Source: Mycoplasma buteonis (GTDB taxonomy: Bacteria > Bacillota_I > Bacilli_A > Mycoplasmatales > Metamycoplasmataceae). Taken from it: DNA of 64,000 nucleotides. How positions within the stretch are numbered: the stretch's first letter is position 1; each line of letters opens with the position of its first letter. The notes beneath the pieces were generated by a model. It was not told the DNA's origin. It was given only the letters and a program-made list of their open reading frames with translations, and made no database searches. This document shows positions 31,135 to 42,196 of the stretch, one piece after another. The position numbers were made by a program, and so were the translations under genes. Location: the NCBI RefSeq assembly GCF_000733865.1, contig NZ_JPOK01000004.1, positions 62,001-126,000 on the forward strand. The letters run 5' to 3'.

Positions 31135-32616
31135 TTAAACTGCGTTTCCTATAATTCCACCTTTGTGAGCCACTCAAAGTACTAAAATATTTAATCCAAA
31201 GAAAATTAAAGTACTGATTGCGTCACTTAAGGTAGCTAAAATTGGTGCTGACATAACTGCAGGGTCTTTTTTAAAGCGTACAGCAATAATCGGAATTATA
31301 GTACCTAAGAACTTAGCAAAAACTATAACAATAAATAGTGATAATGAACTAGCAATAATAATAAAGCTCAGTTCACTTCATTTTGCTTCATTTCCGTTGG
31401 CATCACGACGGAAATCAGGAATAGTAAAGTATAAATATAAACGAACAATGTTAGCGAAGAACATAATAAATCCAATAACTACACCAACACTAACTTCTTT
31501 TCCTATAACTTTACTTAAATCTTTATTTTTAATTTCTCCTAGTGCAGCAGCACGAGTAATGGTTGTAGAAGACTGACTTCCTGCATTACCTGCCGAACCA
31601 GAAATAATTGGTATTAAACCAACTATAATACCAGTACTTACTGTAATATGAATTTCATTAATAAAATTAGATGAAATCTCAGTAAATTGCTGAATAATAA
31701 ATTGGCTTAATGTTGCCGAAATCATTAAAATTAACAGTCAAAAAACACGAGATTTAACGATTTGCATAATTGATGTTTTTAAATATGAATCTTCAGCAGC
31801 TTCTGGATTAATCCCTACCATACGGTACATATCTTCAGTTGCTTCCTCTTGAATAACATCAATAACATCATCAGCAGTAATCATTCCAATAATATAATTA
31901 TCACGCGAAACAACTGGGAGAGTTGATTGATCTTGTTCTGAGAAAATTAAAGCAGCTTTTTCTTTATCATCTTCTGGTAAGACGCTAGCAGATACATCAT
32001 AAAGCTCATCAATTTTAGCTTCTTCGTTAGCGAAGACAATGTCTTCTAATGAAATGTCTCCTAAAAATTTCATATCATCATTAACTACATAAAAATGGTG
32101 TGACATTTCTTTTTTATTTTTGTAATCCTTACGAATTTTACGTAAGGCCTTTTTAGCAGTTCATTCTGATTTAATAACCGAAATATCAACACTCATAATA
32201 CTTCCAATTTGATTTTCATCATATTGGAAAATATTGTTAATTTTTTTACGTTTTTCTTCATCGGTTACCGAAAGAATTTTACGCATTAAATTAACTGGCA
32301 GATCCTCTAGAACATCAGCAAGTTCGTCAGATTGCAGTTCATTTAAAATATTTAATCCTCAATCTTCTGTAAAAGATAAGGCAAGAGAAGCTTTAATATC
32401 ATCATCCAGGTAAGAGAATACTTCAGCAGCTTCATCTTTTTTTAGTACCCTAAGTATATATAGCTGCTGAGCACCATTAAGAGTTTCGAGAGCATTAGCA
32501 AATTCAGCAGAAGTATTTTCTTCTTCTAAATCACGAATTTTTTTTACTTGATGATTAGCTGCTGCATCAGTTAATGCAAAAGCTAATTGTTGTTCAAGTT
32601 GTTCGTTAAAATGCAT
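31135..32616 (-). CDS. mgtE: Magnesium transporter MgtE
   Basis: MgtE is a gated Mg2+ channel of the cell membrane. The 493 residues follow the family plan: N-domain of helical repeats (MHFNEQLEQQLAFALTDAAA), two CBS domains (about 135-260, with SHHFYVVNDDMKFLGDIS and STLPVVSRDNYIIGMITADD), the plug helix, then five TM segments with the pore region GLIPIISGSAGNAGSQSSTT. The GNAGSQ filter is intact. Two or more TGA codons are Trp. ATG 32616 shares one base with the cdaM stop (TAATG), so magnesium uptake is translated together with c-di-AMP synthesis. Confidence 0.96.
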
Positions 32617-33209
32617 TACTGCTCTTTTAAATACTTAATTAATTGCTCTTGAAACTCTTCGATTTTAACATGATGAATATTAGAACCTTTAACAATTTTA
32701 ACACTACCGTTTTCTTCAGAAACAACGATTGTTGTTGCATCACATTGCTCTGAAATACCCAGTGCCGCACGGTGCCGTGAACCATAGTTATTCTCCACGC
32801 TACGTCTTGTAATTTTATAAAAAGTCGCAGCATAATAAATTTTGTTATCACGAATAACGACTGCACCATCATGCAGTGGTGAATTTTTATTGAAAATAGA
32901 GATTAAAAGTGCACTAGAAATATTAGCATTTAATACAACTCCATCAGTACGTAAGTTATCAATATTATCTGTATTTTCAATAGTAATTAAAGCACCAATT
33001 TTATAACGCGAAAAATATTCAACGCTTTCACGCAATTGATTAATTAAACGAATTTGTGAACTTTTTCCTAATTTATCATATTTTGTTTTTTTAAATTTAC
33101 CTGTGATTAAATTAGCTAGATAAGGTTTGGCTATAATAATTGCTGTAATTGCCGAAATAACTAAAATAACGGCAACTAAAATTATTACTACAATTACAAG
33201 TGTTTCCAT
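32616..33209 (-). CDS. cdaM: Diadenylate cyclase, CdaM type
   Basis: The enzyme makes c-di-AMP from two ATP. The 197 residues have one N-terminal TM segment (about 4-30) and a DisA_N cyclase domain with the hallmarks DGAVVI (in SPLHDGAVVIRDN) and RHRAALG (in NNYGSRHRAALGISEQ). This is the mycoplasma-type one-TM cyclase rather than three-TM CdaA, and there is no cdaR gene beside it. It has TAATG junctions on both sides (33209 with the small upstream gene, 32616 with mgtE). Together with gdpP it completes c-di-AMP turnover in this window. Confidence 0.95.
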   Translation of the reverse strand: METLVIVVIILVAVILVISAITAIIIAKPYLANLITGKFKKTKYDKLGKSSQIRLINQLRESVEYFSRYKIGALITIENTDNIDNLRTDGVVLNANISSALLISIFNKNSPLHDGAVVIRDNKIYYAATFYKITRRSVENNYGSRHRAALGISEQCDATTIVVSEENGSVKIVKGSNIHHVKIEEFQEQLIKYLKEQ

Positions 33210-33454
33210 TATAACTTAAGAGAGACTAAATAAGCAATTAGCATCAAAGCAATAATTACAACTACCGTAACTCCAGCACCTAATAAATTTAAAAATACTC
33301 CTCTTTGGTATCACTTCTTGGACTGTTCACTTCTTAAATTATTTTGTTGAATTAATTCACTTTTAGCAAGTAAAATTTCATGTTGAATTTCTTGCTTCCT
33401 AAATTCTATTAAATCCATTAAATTATTTGTGGATGTTTCTTTTTCTTCTCGCAT
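33209..33454 (-). CDS. Small membrane protein upstream of cdaM, unknown function
   Basis: The 81-residue protein starts MREEKETSTNNLMDLIEF, continues with a helical charged stretch and ends in one TM segment (FLNLLGAGVTVVVIIALMLI). ATG 33454 has TAGGAAAA upstream, and its stop shares one base with the cdaM start. It is the first gene of the operon. A role as a partner of the cyclase is plausible by position only. Confidence 0.65.
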
Positions 33455-33486
33455 GTTATTTTCCTAACTTAAATATATTTAATAAA

Positions 33487-33492
33487 ATTATA
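33487..33492 (-). promoter_or_regulatory. -10 box of the cdaM-mgtE-pgsA operon
   Basis: TATAAT 33 bases upstream of the first start codon of the cluster. Confidence 0.55.
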
Positions 33493-33525
33493 ACTGTTTA
33501 TAACGTTTTTCCGTTAAAATAAAAG

Positions 33526-33553
33526 AAAAACAAGGGTTATTTTCCTTGTTTTT
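33526..33553 (-). terminator. Terminator of the metK operon
   Basis: Perfect stem AAAAACAAGG (33526-33535) with CCTTGTTTTT (33544-33553), overlapping the end of the Nudix gene, with A/T flanks. Confidence 0.8.
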
Positions 33554-33974
33554 GTACTTTTAAATAGTCTTGATATGCTTGTTTTAAAATTCGTTTTCCG
33601 GAGTTGAAAGTTAGTAAATTTTTCGCTCTGTTTACTGGATAAAAGCCAGCTTTTAATAATTCTGATTCTTGTTTAATCGGATTAGAGCTACCTGTATATT
33701 GAGCAAGAAAGAAAATAACTTCCTTAGTATTTAAGTTAGGTAAAACATAATTCATTTGATAATGATATTCTGGATAAATTGTGAGGTTAAAATCTTTTTT
33801 AATTGAAGTTTCTTCTTGTAACTCTCTAATAGCTGTTGTTAAAAGATTTTCACCTTTTTCTTGGTGTCCTTTTGGGAATGTTCAATTTTTATTAATTTGT
33901 TTAATTAATAAAACCTTTGTCCCGGTGCTAAATTCCTTAAAAACAACACAACCGCATGAAATTTCGTGCTGCAT
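33537..33974 (-). CDS. Nudix hydrolase (Ap4A-hydrolase-like)
   Basis: Nudix enzymes cleave nucleoside diphosphates linked to another group. The start [20 protein letters not shown] and WTFPKGHQEKGENLL resemble asymmetric Ap4A hydrolases. The Nudix box G-x5-E-x7-R-E-U-x-E-E-x-G-U is seen as GHQEKGE followed by REL QEETSI; the final Gly is Ser, while all metal-binding Glu residues are kept. 145 residues. One TGA is Trp. ATG shares one base with the metK stop (TAATG). Confidence 0.88.
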
Positions 33975-35110
33975 TAGTCTAAAATTTCCTTAATTTGTGC
34001 TTGTAATTGAGATAATTTGTTTAATTGTTCTCAAGGTAAGTTTAAATCATCTCTTCCAAAGTGTCCATAAGTTGCAGTAGGTAAATAAATAGGTTTACGT
34101 AAGTTCAATTCCTGAATAATTCCTTTTGGTGTTAAATCAAAAGTGTTTAAAATAGCTGTTTCGATTGCAGAAATAGCAACTTTTTCTGTTCCGAATGTTT
34201 CAACCATGATTGAAACAGGTTCTGCAATACCAATTGAATAAGCAATTTGGATTTCACAGCGATCAGCTAGTTTGGCAGCTACTACGTTTTTAGCAATTCA
34301 TCTAGCAGCGTATGCGGCGCTTCTATCTACTTTAGTAGCATCTTTACCACTAAAAGCTCCTCCACCATGACGAGCAGCTCCACCATAAGTATCTACAATT
34401 ATTTTTCTACCAGTTAAACCTGTATCACCAATAGGTCCACCTACAACAAATTTACCAGTTGGATTAATTAAAATTCTCTCTGGTTTTGCTAATGAATAAT
34501 TTTGTAATACAGGTAAAATAATTGAATTAATAATGTAATCCTTAAATTCTACTTCGTTAAATTTTTCATCATGTTGAACACTAATTAATACAGTATCAAC
34601 AAAAACATTTTTTGGATCTGTATAATCAAGAGTTACTTGTGATTTCATATCCGCTTTAGCTCATTTAAATTCACCATTAATTCTGAGTTTTTCTGCTTTT
34701 TTAACTAATGCATGAGCTAAAGTAATTGCTAATGGCATATATTCAGGTGTTTCGTTTGTAGCATAACCAAACATTAAACCTTGATCTCCTGCTCCAATTT
34801 GTTCGCCTTTATCAACACCTTGAGCAATATCTGGACTTTGAATTTTTATATCAGTTTGAAAACTAGTTCTAGTTGAATAATAACCTAACTGTTTTAAAAT
34901 GTTTTTAGCAATTTCAATAACATCTATTTCAACAATAGAATTAACTTCTCCTGCAATAAAAATGTTATGTCCGCTAGCCATGGCTTCAATCGCTACCTTA
35001 GCGGTTGGATCTAAACGTAAATACTCATCTAAAATAGCATCCGAAATTTGATCACATAATTTATCTGGGTGTCCGCTACCCACTGATTCACTTGTAAATA
35101 ATTTTTTCAT
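33974..35110 (-). CDS. metK: S-adenosylmethionine synthetase
   Basis: MetK makes SAM from methionine and ATP. The 378 residues match the family. Clear landmarks are [20 protein letters not shown] at the start, [12 protein letters not shown] near residue 115, and [15 protein letters not shown] near 255. Three TGA codons are Trp. It has the strong ribosome-binding site AGGAGA, which lies within a structured leader that looks like a SAM-I riboswitch (35111-35245), and its stop overlaps the Nudix gene start. Confidence 0.97.
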
Positions 35111-35245
35111 AATTTCTCCTTACACTTACTGCTCGGAGAGAAATAAAATATGCATGTTGATTTCTCCTGACTTTCCACCTTACAAATTTGCAGGTTGGCA
35201 ATGGTCATCGCTGTCAAGCTACCATACTCTTTATGCAAGTAAGCT
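35111..35245 (-). promoter_or_regulatory. SAM-I-like riboswitch controlling metK translation
   Basis: Read on the minus strand, the metK leader matches the SAM-I core. P1 is TGCAT (35233-35237) with ATGCA (35151-35155). P2 is ATGGT (35221-35225) with ACCAT (35201-35205), next to the kink-turn GATGA (35205-35209). The conserved GCCAACC lies at 35193-35199. P3 is ACCT (35192-35195) with AGGT (35177-35180). A pseudoknot joins loop TTGAC (35213-35217) to GTCAG (35167-35171), the partners used in SAM-I but with different bases. No P4 is visible. Downstream, AGGAGAAAT occurs twice (35160-35168 and 35111-35120, the latter the ribosome-binding site) with a complementary ATTTCTCTCC at 35135-35144 between. 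The middle strand can pair with either copy, which would switch translation. Class and mechanism are inference. Confidence 0.78.
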
Positions 35246-35250
35246 ATATT

Positions 35251-35256
35251 ATTATA
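35251..35256 (-). promoter_or_regulatory. -10 box of metK
   Basis: TATAAT a few bases upstream of the riboswitch P1 5' strand, placing the transcript start right at the aptamer. Confidence 0.6.
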
Positions 35257-35275
35257 TTAAAAACTTTTGTTTTTA

Positions 35276-35312
35276 AATTAAAAAAGATATCCGTTTGGTG
35301 AGAACGGATATC
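35276..35312 (-). terminator. Terminator of the giant surface protein gene
   Basis: Perfect 10-bp stem GATATCCGTT (35286-35295) with AACGGATATC (35303-35312) and a minus-strand T-run. Confidence 0.85.
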
Positions 35313-35353
35313 CATAATAATTATCTGGTGTAATAACTATAATATGACTTTAA

Positions 35354-38300
35354 TTAAGCTTGTGGACCACCTGTTGATTCTGCAGATTGTGCTTGTGAAC
35401 CCTCTCTAGAATCGTCTGCTTGAACTGGTGATGGTTCTGCTGCAGCAGGTTTTGGTGCAACACCATTTTTTTCTAACATTTTAAGGTTTGAAGTTGATAG
35501 TGTTGTAAGGAAAGTTTTCATATCTGTGTGAGCTTGTTTTAATGCATTATTGTAATTTGTTAAATCATCTCCTGAAAGACTTTCTCTCATTTGTTGTCTA
35601 GCAAGTGGTGATACATATTGTAAGTATGCTAGAGCTTCAATTAATTCGTTTGTAGCGTTTGGTAATTGAGTTTGTGCATCTTGTTTTTCTTGTTGTGATT
35701 TTGTGTTATCTTTAAGAGTTTCAGCATATTTCTTAATTCTTGTAACAGCAGCATCTCTCAATTTACCTGCAAGTTCAGCAATTTTTTCTGTGTATTGTGT
35801 AATTGAGTTTTCTCCTGTTGCTCAATCAGTTTTTAATGTTTCTAATGTTTTGCTTACAAGTGCTTGTTTTGAAGCTGTAGTTGCATTTTCAGCTGCTACA
35901 TTTTTATTGTAATCTGAAATTGTTTTATTAATTTTATCAAATAATTTTTTACCATGCTCATCTGCATTTCATTTTTGAAGATAATCTTGTTTAGCATCAT
36001 CTTTTAATGTAAATCATGCAAATACTCCAACATTAGGTCTTGTTAATTCAGGAATTAATGAGGTTATATCTTCAACTGTTGCGATTAAATCGTTTAATTC
36101 GTGTGTTGAATTTAATAAGTCTAATAATGCAGTATTGTCTTGGTAAGCTTTTTCTAATTCTTCTGTTGGTGTAGCTTCAACATCTTTAGCTTGAATATCA
36201 GCTTTAATGTTGTTAATTTGGGTAGTTTCAGCTTCTGATTTATTTTGTAATTTTTCAGCTTTATCAAGAGCAGTGTGGTATGCTTTTCTAGCTTCTGAAA
36301 GAATTTCAGCTCTTTCTAATGCTTCACGAACTTCTTTAACTTTATCTTTAGAGAATGCTCCAAATAATTTTTCAAGAAGAGCTGTTTTTTCTGCTTCTGA
36401 AATAATCATTGCAGTAGCATCGTCATAAATTCTTTCAATTAATTTTGTTCTCTTGTCTTTGTTTAGAACTGCTGTATATTCATCATCACTTGAACCTTTG
36501 ACAAACATACTTGCTGATTCATGAATTAAAGCTTTAATTTGTTTGTTAGTAATACTTGTATCAATTGATCAAGCATGTGAATCATCTAAAGAATTCATTA
36601 ACATTAATACTAATTTATCATCAGCATTTTCAAAGTTTGATTGTCTATCAGATTTGATGTATGCTTTAATACTTGATAATGTAGCAGGAATTTTGCTTCC
36701 ATCTTTTGTTGTGAATTCTTTAACGTTTTCACTGCTTGCTTCAGATGTACCATCAGCAAATTCTGAAACTGATTTAGCAGCTGCTTGAATATCATTGTTA
36801 TTTACATCAAGTAATGATGTTTGAAGTGCTTTAGAAGCTTTTGATGAAGCATCTTTAAATCCTTTTAATAAAGCTTCGTAAGCTGCTTTGTAAGCAGCAA
36901 TCTTTTGATCATTTGTAATATTTTCTTGATTTAAAGCAGTTGTTAATTGATCGTTTGCTTTCTTAATATCTGCGTTAAGAGGATTATCAAGACTTACATT
37001 TTGTTCTTCAATTTTTTCATCAATAGTTGCAAATAATGGAACAAATGATGTTACTCTTGCTTTATATGCATCGTATTGAGTTTTACGAAGTGATACTGTA
37101 AGTTCTTTAACTTTATCTGATGAGTAGATTTTTTCAGCTTCTACTGGATTGTGTTCAGCTTGAGCTCTGTTTTGTAATTCTTCTTGTTTATTTACTGCTG
37201 CATCAATAGCTGAACGTACTGTATCTTTTTGAGCGTAAAGTAATCCGTAATCTTGATCAGCTGCATCAGTTTTTGAAGGGATTGTAATTTCTTTTTCAAG
37301 TGCTTTAACAAAGTCGTTAAATTCTTTGTATGCTGGAGCTACTTTAGCGTTAAGAACTGATTTTTCAAGTTCTTTAATTTCTCTAATGTATTCTTCAGTC
37401 ATTGCTGGAGCACCTAAAACAAATTTATCACTCATGTACTCATTGAACATTTTCTTTTCAGCATTAAATATTTGATCTAATTCTAAAATAGCATCTTGAA
37501 CTTCTCTTGGAGTTCTACCTGATTTTTCAATAGCTTGAAGTAGAGCTGTACGTTTTTCTGTGATAGATGAATTATCTGTTGTTTTAACTAATTCAACATA
37601 TTTTTTAGCTTCTTCAGCATGAATACGTCCAATTACATCATAAACTGTTTGATCAATGAGAGCTTTTCCTTCTTCATTGTTTTGTAATTGTTTTTTGAAT
37701 TCTTGAACTTCATTGTATTTATCAAGAATATCTTGTTTAGCTTTGTAGTATTTAGCTTCTACTAAAGCGTCTTGAAGTTTCTTAGTATCAACAACGTAGT
37801 TTTTGAATGTTTGGTTGTTTAATTTACTGTAATCTGTAACACCTTTAAGTGCTTTGTCAGCAACACCTTGTGCATCTCTATATTTAGAATCAGCAATATC
37901 ATTTGCTCTGTAGTTTTTAAGTTCTTCAAGTGATGCTTGGTAAGCTTCTTTAACAGGAGCAAGTAATTTTTCGTAAATTGGATCTACTTGTTCTGGTGTT
38001 TTAGCAGCTTCAAGTTCATTCATTAATGAATCTGATAATTCTTTGTATCCATTAATTTGTCCTAAATCTGTAATATCGTTAACAAGATCTTGTCTTACAG
38101 TTGGGTAACCAGCATTAGGTTGTGTTTCAGATTTAGCGATTAAATCATCTTTTGTATATTTATTTTCAGCTGGTGTTTTAAGAGCTTCAGCATTTTTGAA
38201 TTCTGGTTTTAAAATTCCATCAAGTAATGCTTGAGTATCTCTGTAAATCTTGAATTTGTTTTCGTTTTCAACTTTACGTGCAAGTTCAGCATCACGTTTT

Positions 38301-41300
38301 TGAAGTGTATCTTGTGTATCTTTTGTATCCACAGTTAATACATTGTTGTAATCTTCATTAGCTTCAAAGTGTGTATCTGCTAAAAGTTTTTCTGTAGCAG
38401 CTTTTAATTCTTCGTAAGCAGCTTTGAATTTAGCACCTTTATCAAATTCATCTTTTAATTCTTCAACTGATTTTTTAGAATTTTCGTCAAAATCTTTTTG
38501 GAATTTTGAAATGTATTCAGCTAATTTTTCAGGTGATTGTGTACTTGATTCTTTATTTACAAGTTCTTTGTATTTTGCAAGAGCTGCAATTTTAGCTTCT
38601 GCTGCTTTAACAGCGGCTTCTTGAGTTTTAATTTCAGCTTCGTTTTTAGCTTTTTCTGCATTGGCTTTAGCTGTTTCAGCTGTTGATTTTTCAGCTTCGA
38701 ATTTTGGTTCTAATGCTTTAGCTAATAAGTCAGCAGCTTTTTTAGCTGATTGTAATTTTTGAGCTTGTAATTGGATTTCAACAAGCATGTCAGCTCTTTT
38801 AATTGAAAGAAGCATTGTATCGATAGCTTGTTGTTTCATGTCAGCAAGTTGTCAATCAGCAGCTGTATTTGAAATTCATACAGCATTTTGCACTTTAGCA
38901 GCAGCTTTTTTGTATGTATCTACTGTAAGAGTGCTTGATTTTTTAGCTTCAGCAACCATTTGGTTTGCAGCAGCAATGTTTGATTTGTATAAATCTTTTG
39001 CATTGTTACGTTCGTAATCGTAGTAAATTTTTGCAAGGTAATCTGTATCGTGAATTGATTTTTCGTAGTCATATCTTGCACTATCTAAATCTACATCTTT
39101 GATTGCATTTTTAAGAAGTTCAACTGCTTCATTAAATAATTGTTCGTATTGTGTAGGGTTGTTTGCTTCTTCGTTTAATAAGTCTTCTTTTGTATATTTA
39201 ACTAAAGCAACTTTAGCTGCTGCTGCATCTTTAGCTGCGTTAACAAGTGCAGCAGGATTGTATTCTGCAACAGCTGGTACATATTGACCTTGTGCTAATG
39301 CTGGTTTAGCAGCATCTGCAGCAACGTTAATTGCGTTTACTAAATCAAGATATGTATTGTATTTAAATTGTCCATATGTATCTAATTTTTCAACAGCAAG
39401 TTTGTATCCATTTTCAGCTAATTCATAATCTGATGGTTTTTCATTTCCTTCAATTGCATTATCTTTATCCATTACAGCGTTGAAAGCATCAAGGTTTTCT
39501 TTAGCAACATCTTTAAATGGAGATTGTTTAAGTGTATTATTTTTGTCTTCTGTAAGTTTTTCTAAGTATTTTGTAATTAACTCTTTAGCTTTTTTATCAG
39601 CTTCTGCTAATGATTTAGTTAATAATTCATTTACTGAAGTATAAAGTTCAATTGCATCTTTAACATTTGTTGTGTTAACTAAACCAAATACTGTATCTTC
39701 AGGTTGTTGTTTTTCTGTAGCAGCTGCAAGAGCTTTGTCAAATTCAACAATTTTAGCCGCTTCAACAGCTTCTTTACCTTTAAGTTCTGTAACTAATGCA
39801 GCAACTGCTTTAAGAGTTTCTTCTTTTCCTGGGAAAAGATTTGTAGGATTTACATAAAGTTTAAGTGAAGCCACTAAATCGGCTTGTGCTTTTGTTAAGT
39901 TTTCAAAGTCACTTGCTAATTTGTCAGCATTATCAACTTTTCCTGCAACAAGTGTAGAAATAAGTCTGTATAACTTTTTGTTAGCTGCCATTGTAGCTGT
40001 TGTTTGAGCATACTTGTCAGCTAAAGCTTGTGTCATATCTGTTACAAATTTTTGAATTGCAGCATTAACTGTTTCTTTGTGTGATTTAAATAAATCAGCA
40101 TTTGTTGTGTATGAATCTGTTGTATCTTCAGGTTGAACTGAAAGTTTGTCAGCCATTTCTGTTTCAACAGTTTTTAATGAATTTTCTAATTCAGTAACTT
40201 TAGCTTCGTATCCTTCTACTGAACTATATGCTGTAGTAACTTCTTGAACTGGGTGTTCACCTTTGTTAATTAATGTATGTGCGTGAGCAGCAGCTCTTGT
40301 GTAGAAGTTCTTTTGAAGTGCAAAGTTATCTTTAGCATTTACTAATAATACTGAATCTTTAGCTGTATTGTATAAAGCAGATGTAATTTTATCTGAAGCT
40401 TCTGAAAGATCTTTGTCAGTAAATACTGTTTTTCCAATAACTGTTTGTTGTTCAGCTGTGTAAGCTTTAGCAGCTTGTGTAGGAGCAGCATCTTCAGCTT
40501 TTGCATTTGCAGGTTTTGGAAGTGTAACAACTACACTGTCATCACTGTAAACTCCGTTAGCAACAAGTTTAGTTAATTCGTTGTTTGCATCTTCGTAAGC
40601 TTTTTTGCTTTCAGCAAGTTCTGCATTAACTTTTGCTTTTTGAGCAACAGCTGCATCATATGATGTAACAACTAAATTAGCAGCATCTGGAAGCGTGTTT
40701 CAAATTTTTACATTTTGAATGTATGCAATAATGTTATCTGCTGATTCAATTTTTCCCATTGCATCTCTTAATTCGTTTAATAATTTAGAGAAGATTGCAA
40801 CAGTTTCTGAATCTTGGTAACGAGCTTTTGAAACTTCTGCTTTATATTCGTATGTTTTGTAGTTATCTTTAGTAATGTCTTGAGAAGCATCTAATAAAAC
40901 TCTGTTGTATGGAACAACTTCATCTTTTTTATCAGAATTATTAAAGAATTCAAAAACTAATTTTGAAAGATTTTCTTTAATTGTATCTTGTGCAATAAGA
41001 ACATAAACAGCTTTAGCTTGTGTAGCTGTTTTAATTAAGTTGTTACTAATTGCATCAGTAGCATCTTTAACGTTTTTGTTAGCTGTTAATCCTGTTCTTA
41101 CTGATTGAGGTAAGCTATCGATGTAGCTTTGTAATTTTTCAACCGCATCTTTAGTTTCAGCTTTAGCAGTTGTTTGTGCTGATTCAAGAACTTCAACAGC
41201 TGCTGAAAGTTCTTTTTCTTTTGCTTTAATGTCATCGGTAGAAAATTCACCACCATTTTCTTTACCTTTAATGTCATTAACAATTTTCTTAACAGCATCT

Positions 41301-41584
41301 AATGAATTTTGAACTTCAGCAGGAGCGTTGTAAGCACCTAATAAGTTAAATGAATTAACTCTTCATCCATCAAATTCTGTTGGTGTTGCATAGTCACCTT
41401 CAACTTGTTGTGTTTTAACGTTTGCGTTTTCAACAGCAACTTGAAGACTATCTAATGCGTTTTGTCTTTCTTTCTCTTCGTTGGCTTTAATGCTGCTTGT
41501 AACTGCTACCGGTATAGCCACAACAGCTGTTCCAACTAAGATACCTGAAACACCTAAAAGTAAGTATTTACTTTTTTTAGTCAT
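35354..41584 (-). CDS. Giant membrane-anchored coiled-coil surface protein (2076 aa)
   Basis: A single open frame with TGA as Trp (about six codons) gives 2076 residues. Residues 7-28 (YLLLGVSGILVGTAVVAIPV) form an uncleaved or signal-peptide-like TM with no lipobox Cys. The rest is almost wholly helical, rich in Ala, Lys, Glu and Leu with heptad-like spacing. The end is a Pro/Ala/Ser-rich tail (APKPAAAEPSPVQADDSREG). The layout resembles large membrane proteins such as Lmp1 of M. hominis, which are surface-exposed and helical. Exact function unknown; adhesion or host-interaction is a reasonable inference. It is monocistronic between a palindrome cluster and its own terminator. The stop TAA is at 35354. 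Confidence 0.85.
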
Positions 41585-41620
41585 ATTATTCCCTTTCTTT
41601 TAAAAAGTTTGATATCAATT

Positions 41621-41670
41621 TTTATGCTTGAAGCATAAAGTCAGTACTGACAATTTAAAAAATTAAATTG
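41621..41670. repeat. Three adjacent perfect inverted repeats upstream of the giant surface protein
   Basis: Back to back lie TTTATGCTT-G-AAGCATAAA (41621-41639), GTCAGTACTGAC (41640-41651) and CAATTTAA-AAAA-TTAAATTG (41651-41670). They fill 50 of the 130 bases between rbfA and the giant gene. A short TTCC/GGAA hairpin follows at 41691-41701. One could be the rbfA terminator and the others operator sites, but no T-run or clear -10 decides this. Confidence 0.7.
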
Positions 41671-41714
41671 CAGTGAGATTTTTGGTCTATTCCTTGCGGA
41701 ACTGTTTAGAGAAA

Positions 41715-42050
41715 TTAATTATCTTTAATTTTTCTAAGTATTTCGTCTATTCGACTACCAGTTTGGCTCACTTCATCTAGTAAAAAATGAACTTCTGGAA
41801 CTTTTCGTCAGTTTAATGATTTTGCTAAGACCTTACGGACATAACCAGCAGAATTATTTAGGGCGATAATTCCTTTTTGATTATTTCCTGAAAGGTTAAC
41901 AAAAACTTTTAAATGTGACAAATCGTTTGTTAATTTCACATCCATAACCACAGGGTCAACAATGTTTACATTCGATAAATCATTTGTGATTACGTCTGCC
42001 ACTAACTGATGAATTTGAGATTCCTTTCTCTTTAAATTTATTTCATTCAT
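41715..42050 (-). CDS. rbfA: Ribosome-binding factor A
   Basis: RbfA helps mature the 30S subunit. The 111 residues start MNEINLKRKESQIHQLVADV, then show VVMDVKLTNDLSHLKVFVNL, the middle strand-helix-strand core, and the end VPEVHFLLDEVSQTGSRIDEIL, which is the family pattern. One TGA is Trp. Its ATG lies 6 bases after a TATAAT, so the mRNA starts at the ATG (see 42057-42062). Confidence 0.93.
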
Positions 42051-42056
42051 GCGTTT

Positions 42057-42062
42057 ATTATA
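42057..42062 (-). promoter_or_regulatory. rbfA promoter giving a leaderless mRNA
   Basis: TATAAT is followed by AAACGC and then ATG, so the A of the ATG falls at the expected +1. There is no leader and no ribosome-binding site. Confidence 0.7.
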
Positions 42063-42119
42063 TCAAAAACTATAAATAAGTATAATCTGACTGAAAAAAT
42101 GAAAATAGATATGAAAAAC

Positions 42120-42136
42120 TGTTTCAGAATGAAACA
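42120..42136. repeat. Perfect inverted repeat upstream of rbfA
   Basis: TGTTTCA-GAA-TGAAACA (42120-42126 with 42130-42136). No T-run follows, so it is not a clear terminator. Confidence 0.5.
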
Positions 42137-42146
42137 AAATAATCAA

Positions 42147-42179
42147 ATAATAAAAAAGATATAAGCGAACTTATATCTT
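42147..42179 (-). terminator. deoB terminator
   Basis: Perfect 10-bp stem AAGATATAAG (42156-42165) with CTTATATCTT (42170-42179), CGAA loop and minus-strand T-run. Confidence 0.85.
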
Positions 42180-42196
42180 GAATTATTAAAAATAAA

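Noticed and set aside
33756-33993. Plus-strand frame opposite the Nudix and metK genes
   Set aside because: It is a shadow of the Nudix gene whose box motifs are intact on the minus strand.
36207-39857. Several open frames on the plus strand opposite the giant surface protein gene
   Set aside because: They are shadows of the long Ala/Lys/Glu-rich gene in the other strand and lack ribosome-binding sites and known motifs.
40342-41298. Minus-strand frames rich in Leu and Lys within the giant gene
   Set aside because: They are alternative frames of the same DNA. The main frame is open throughout with TGA as Trp.
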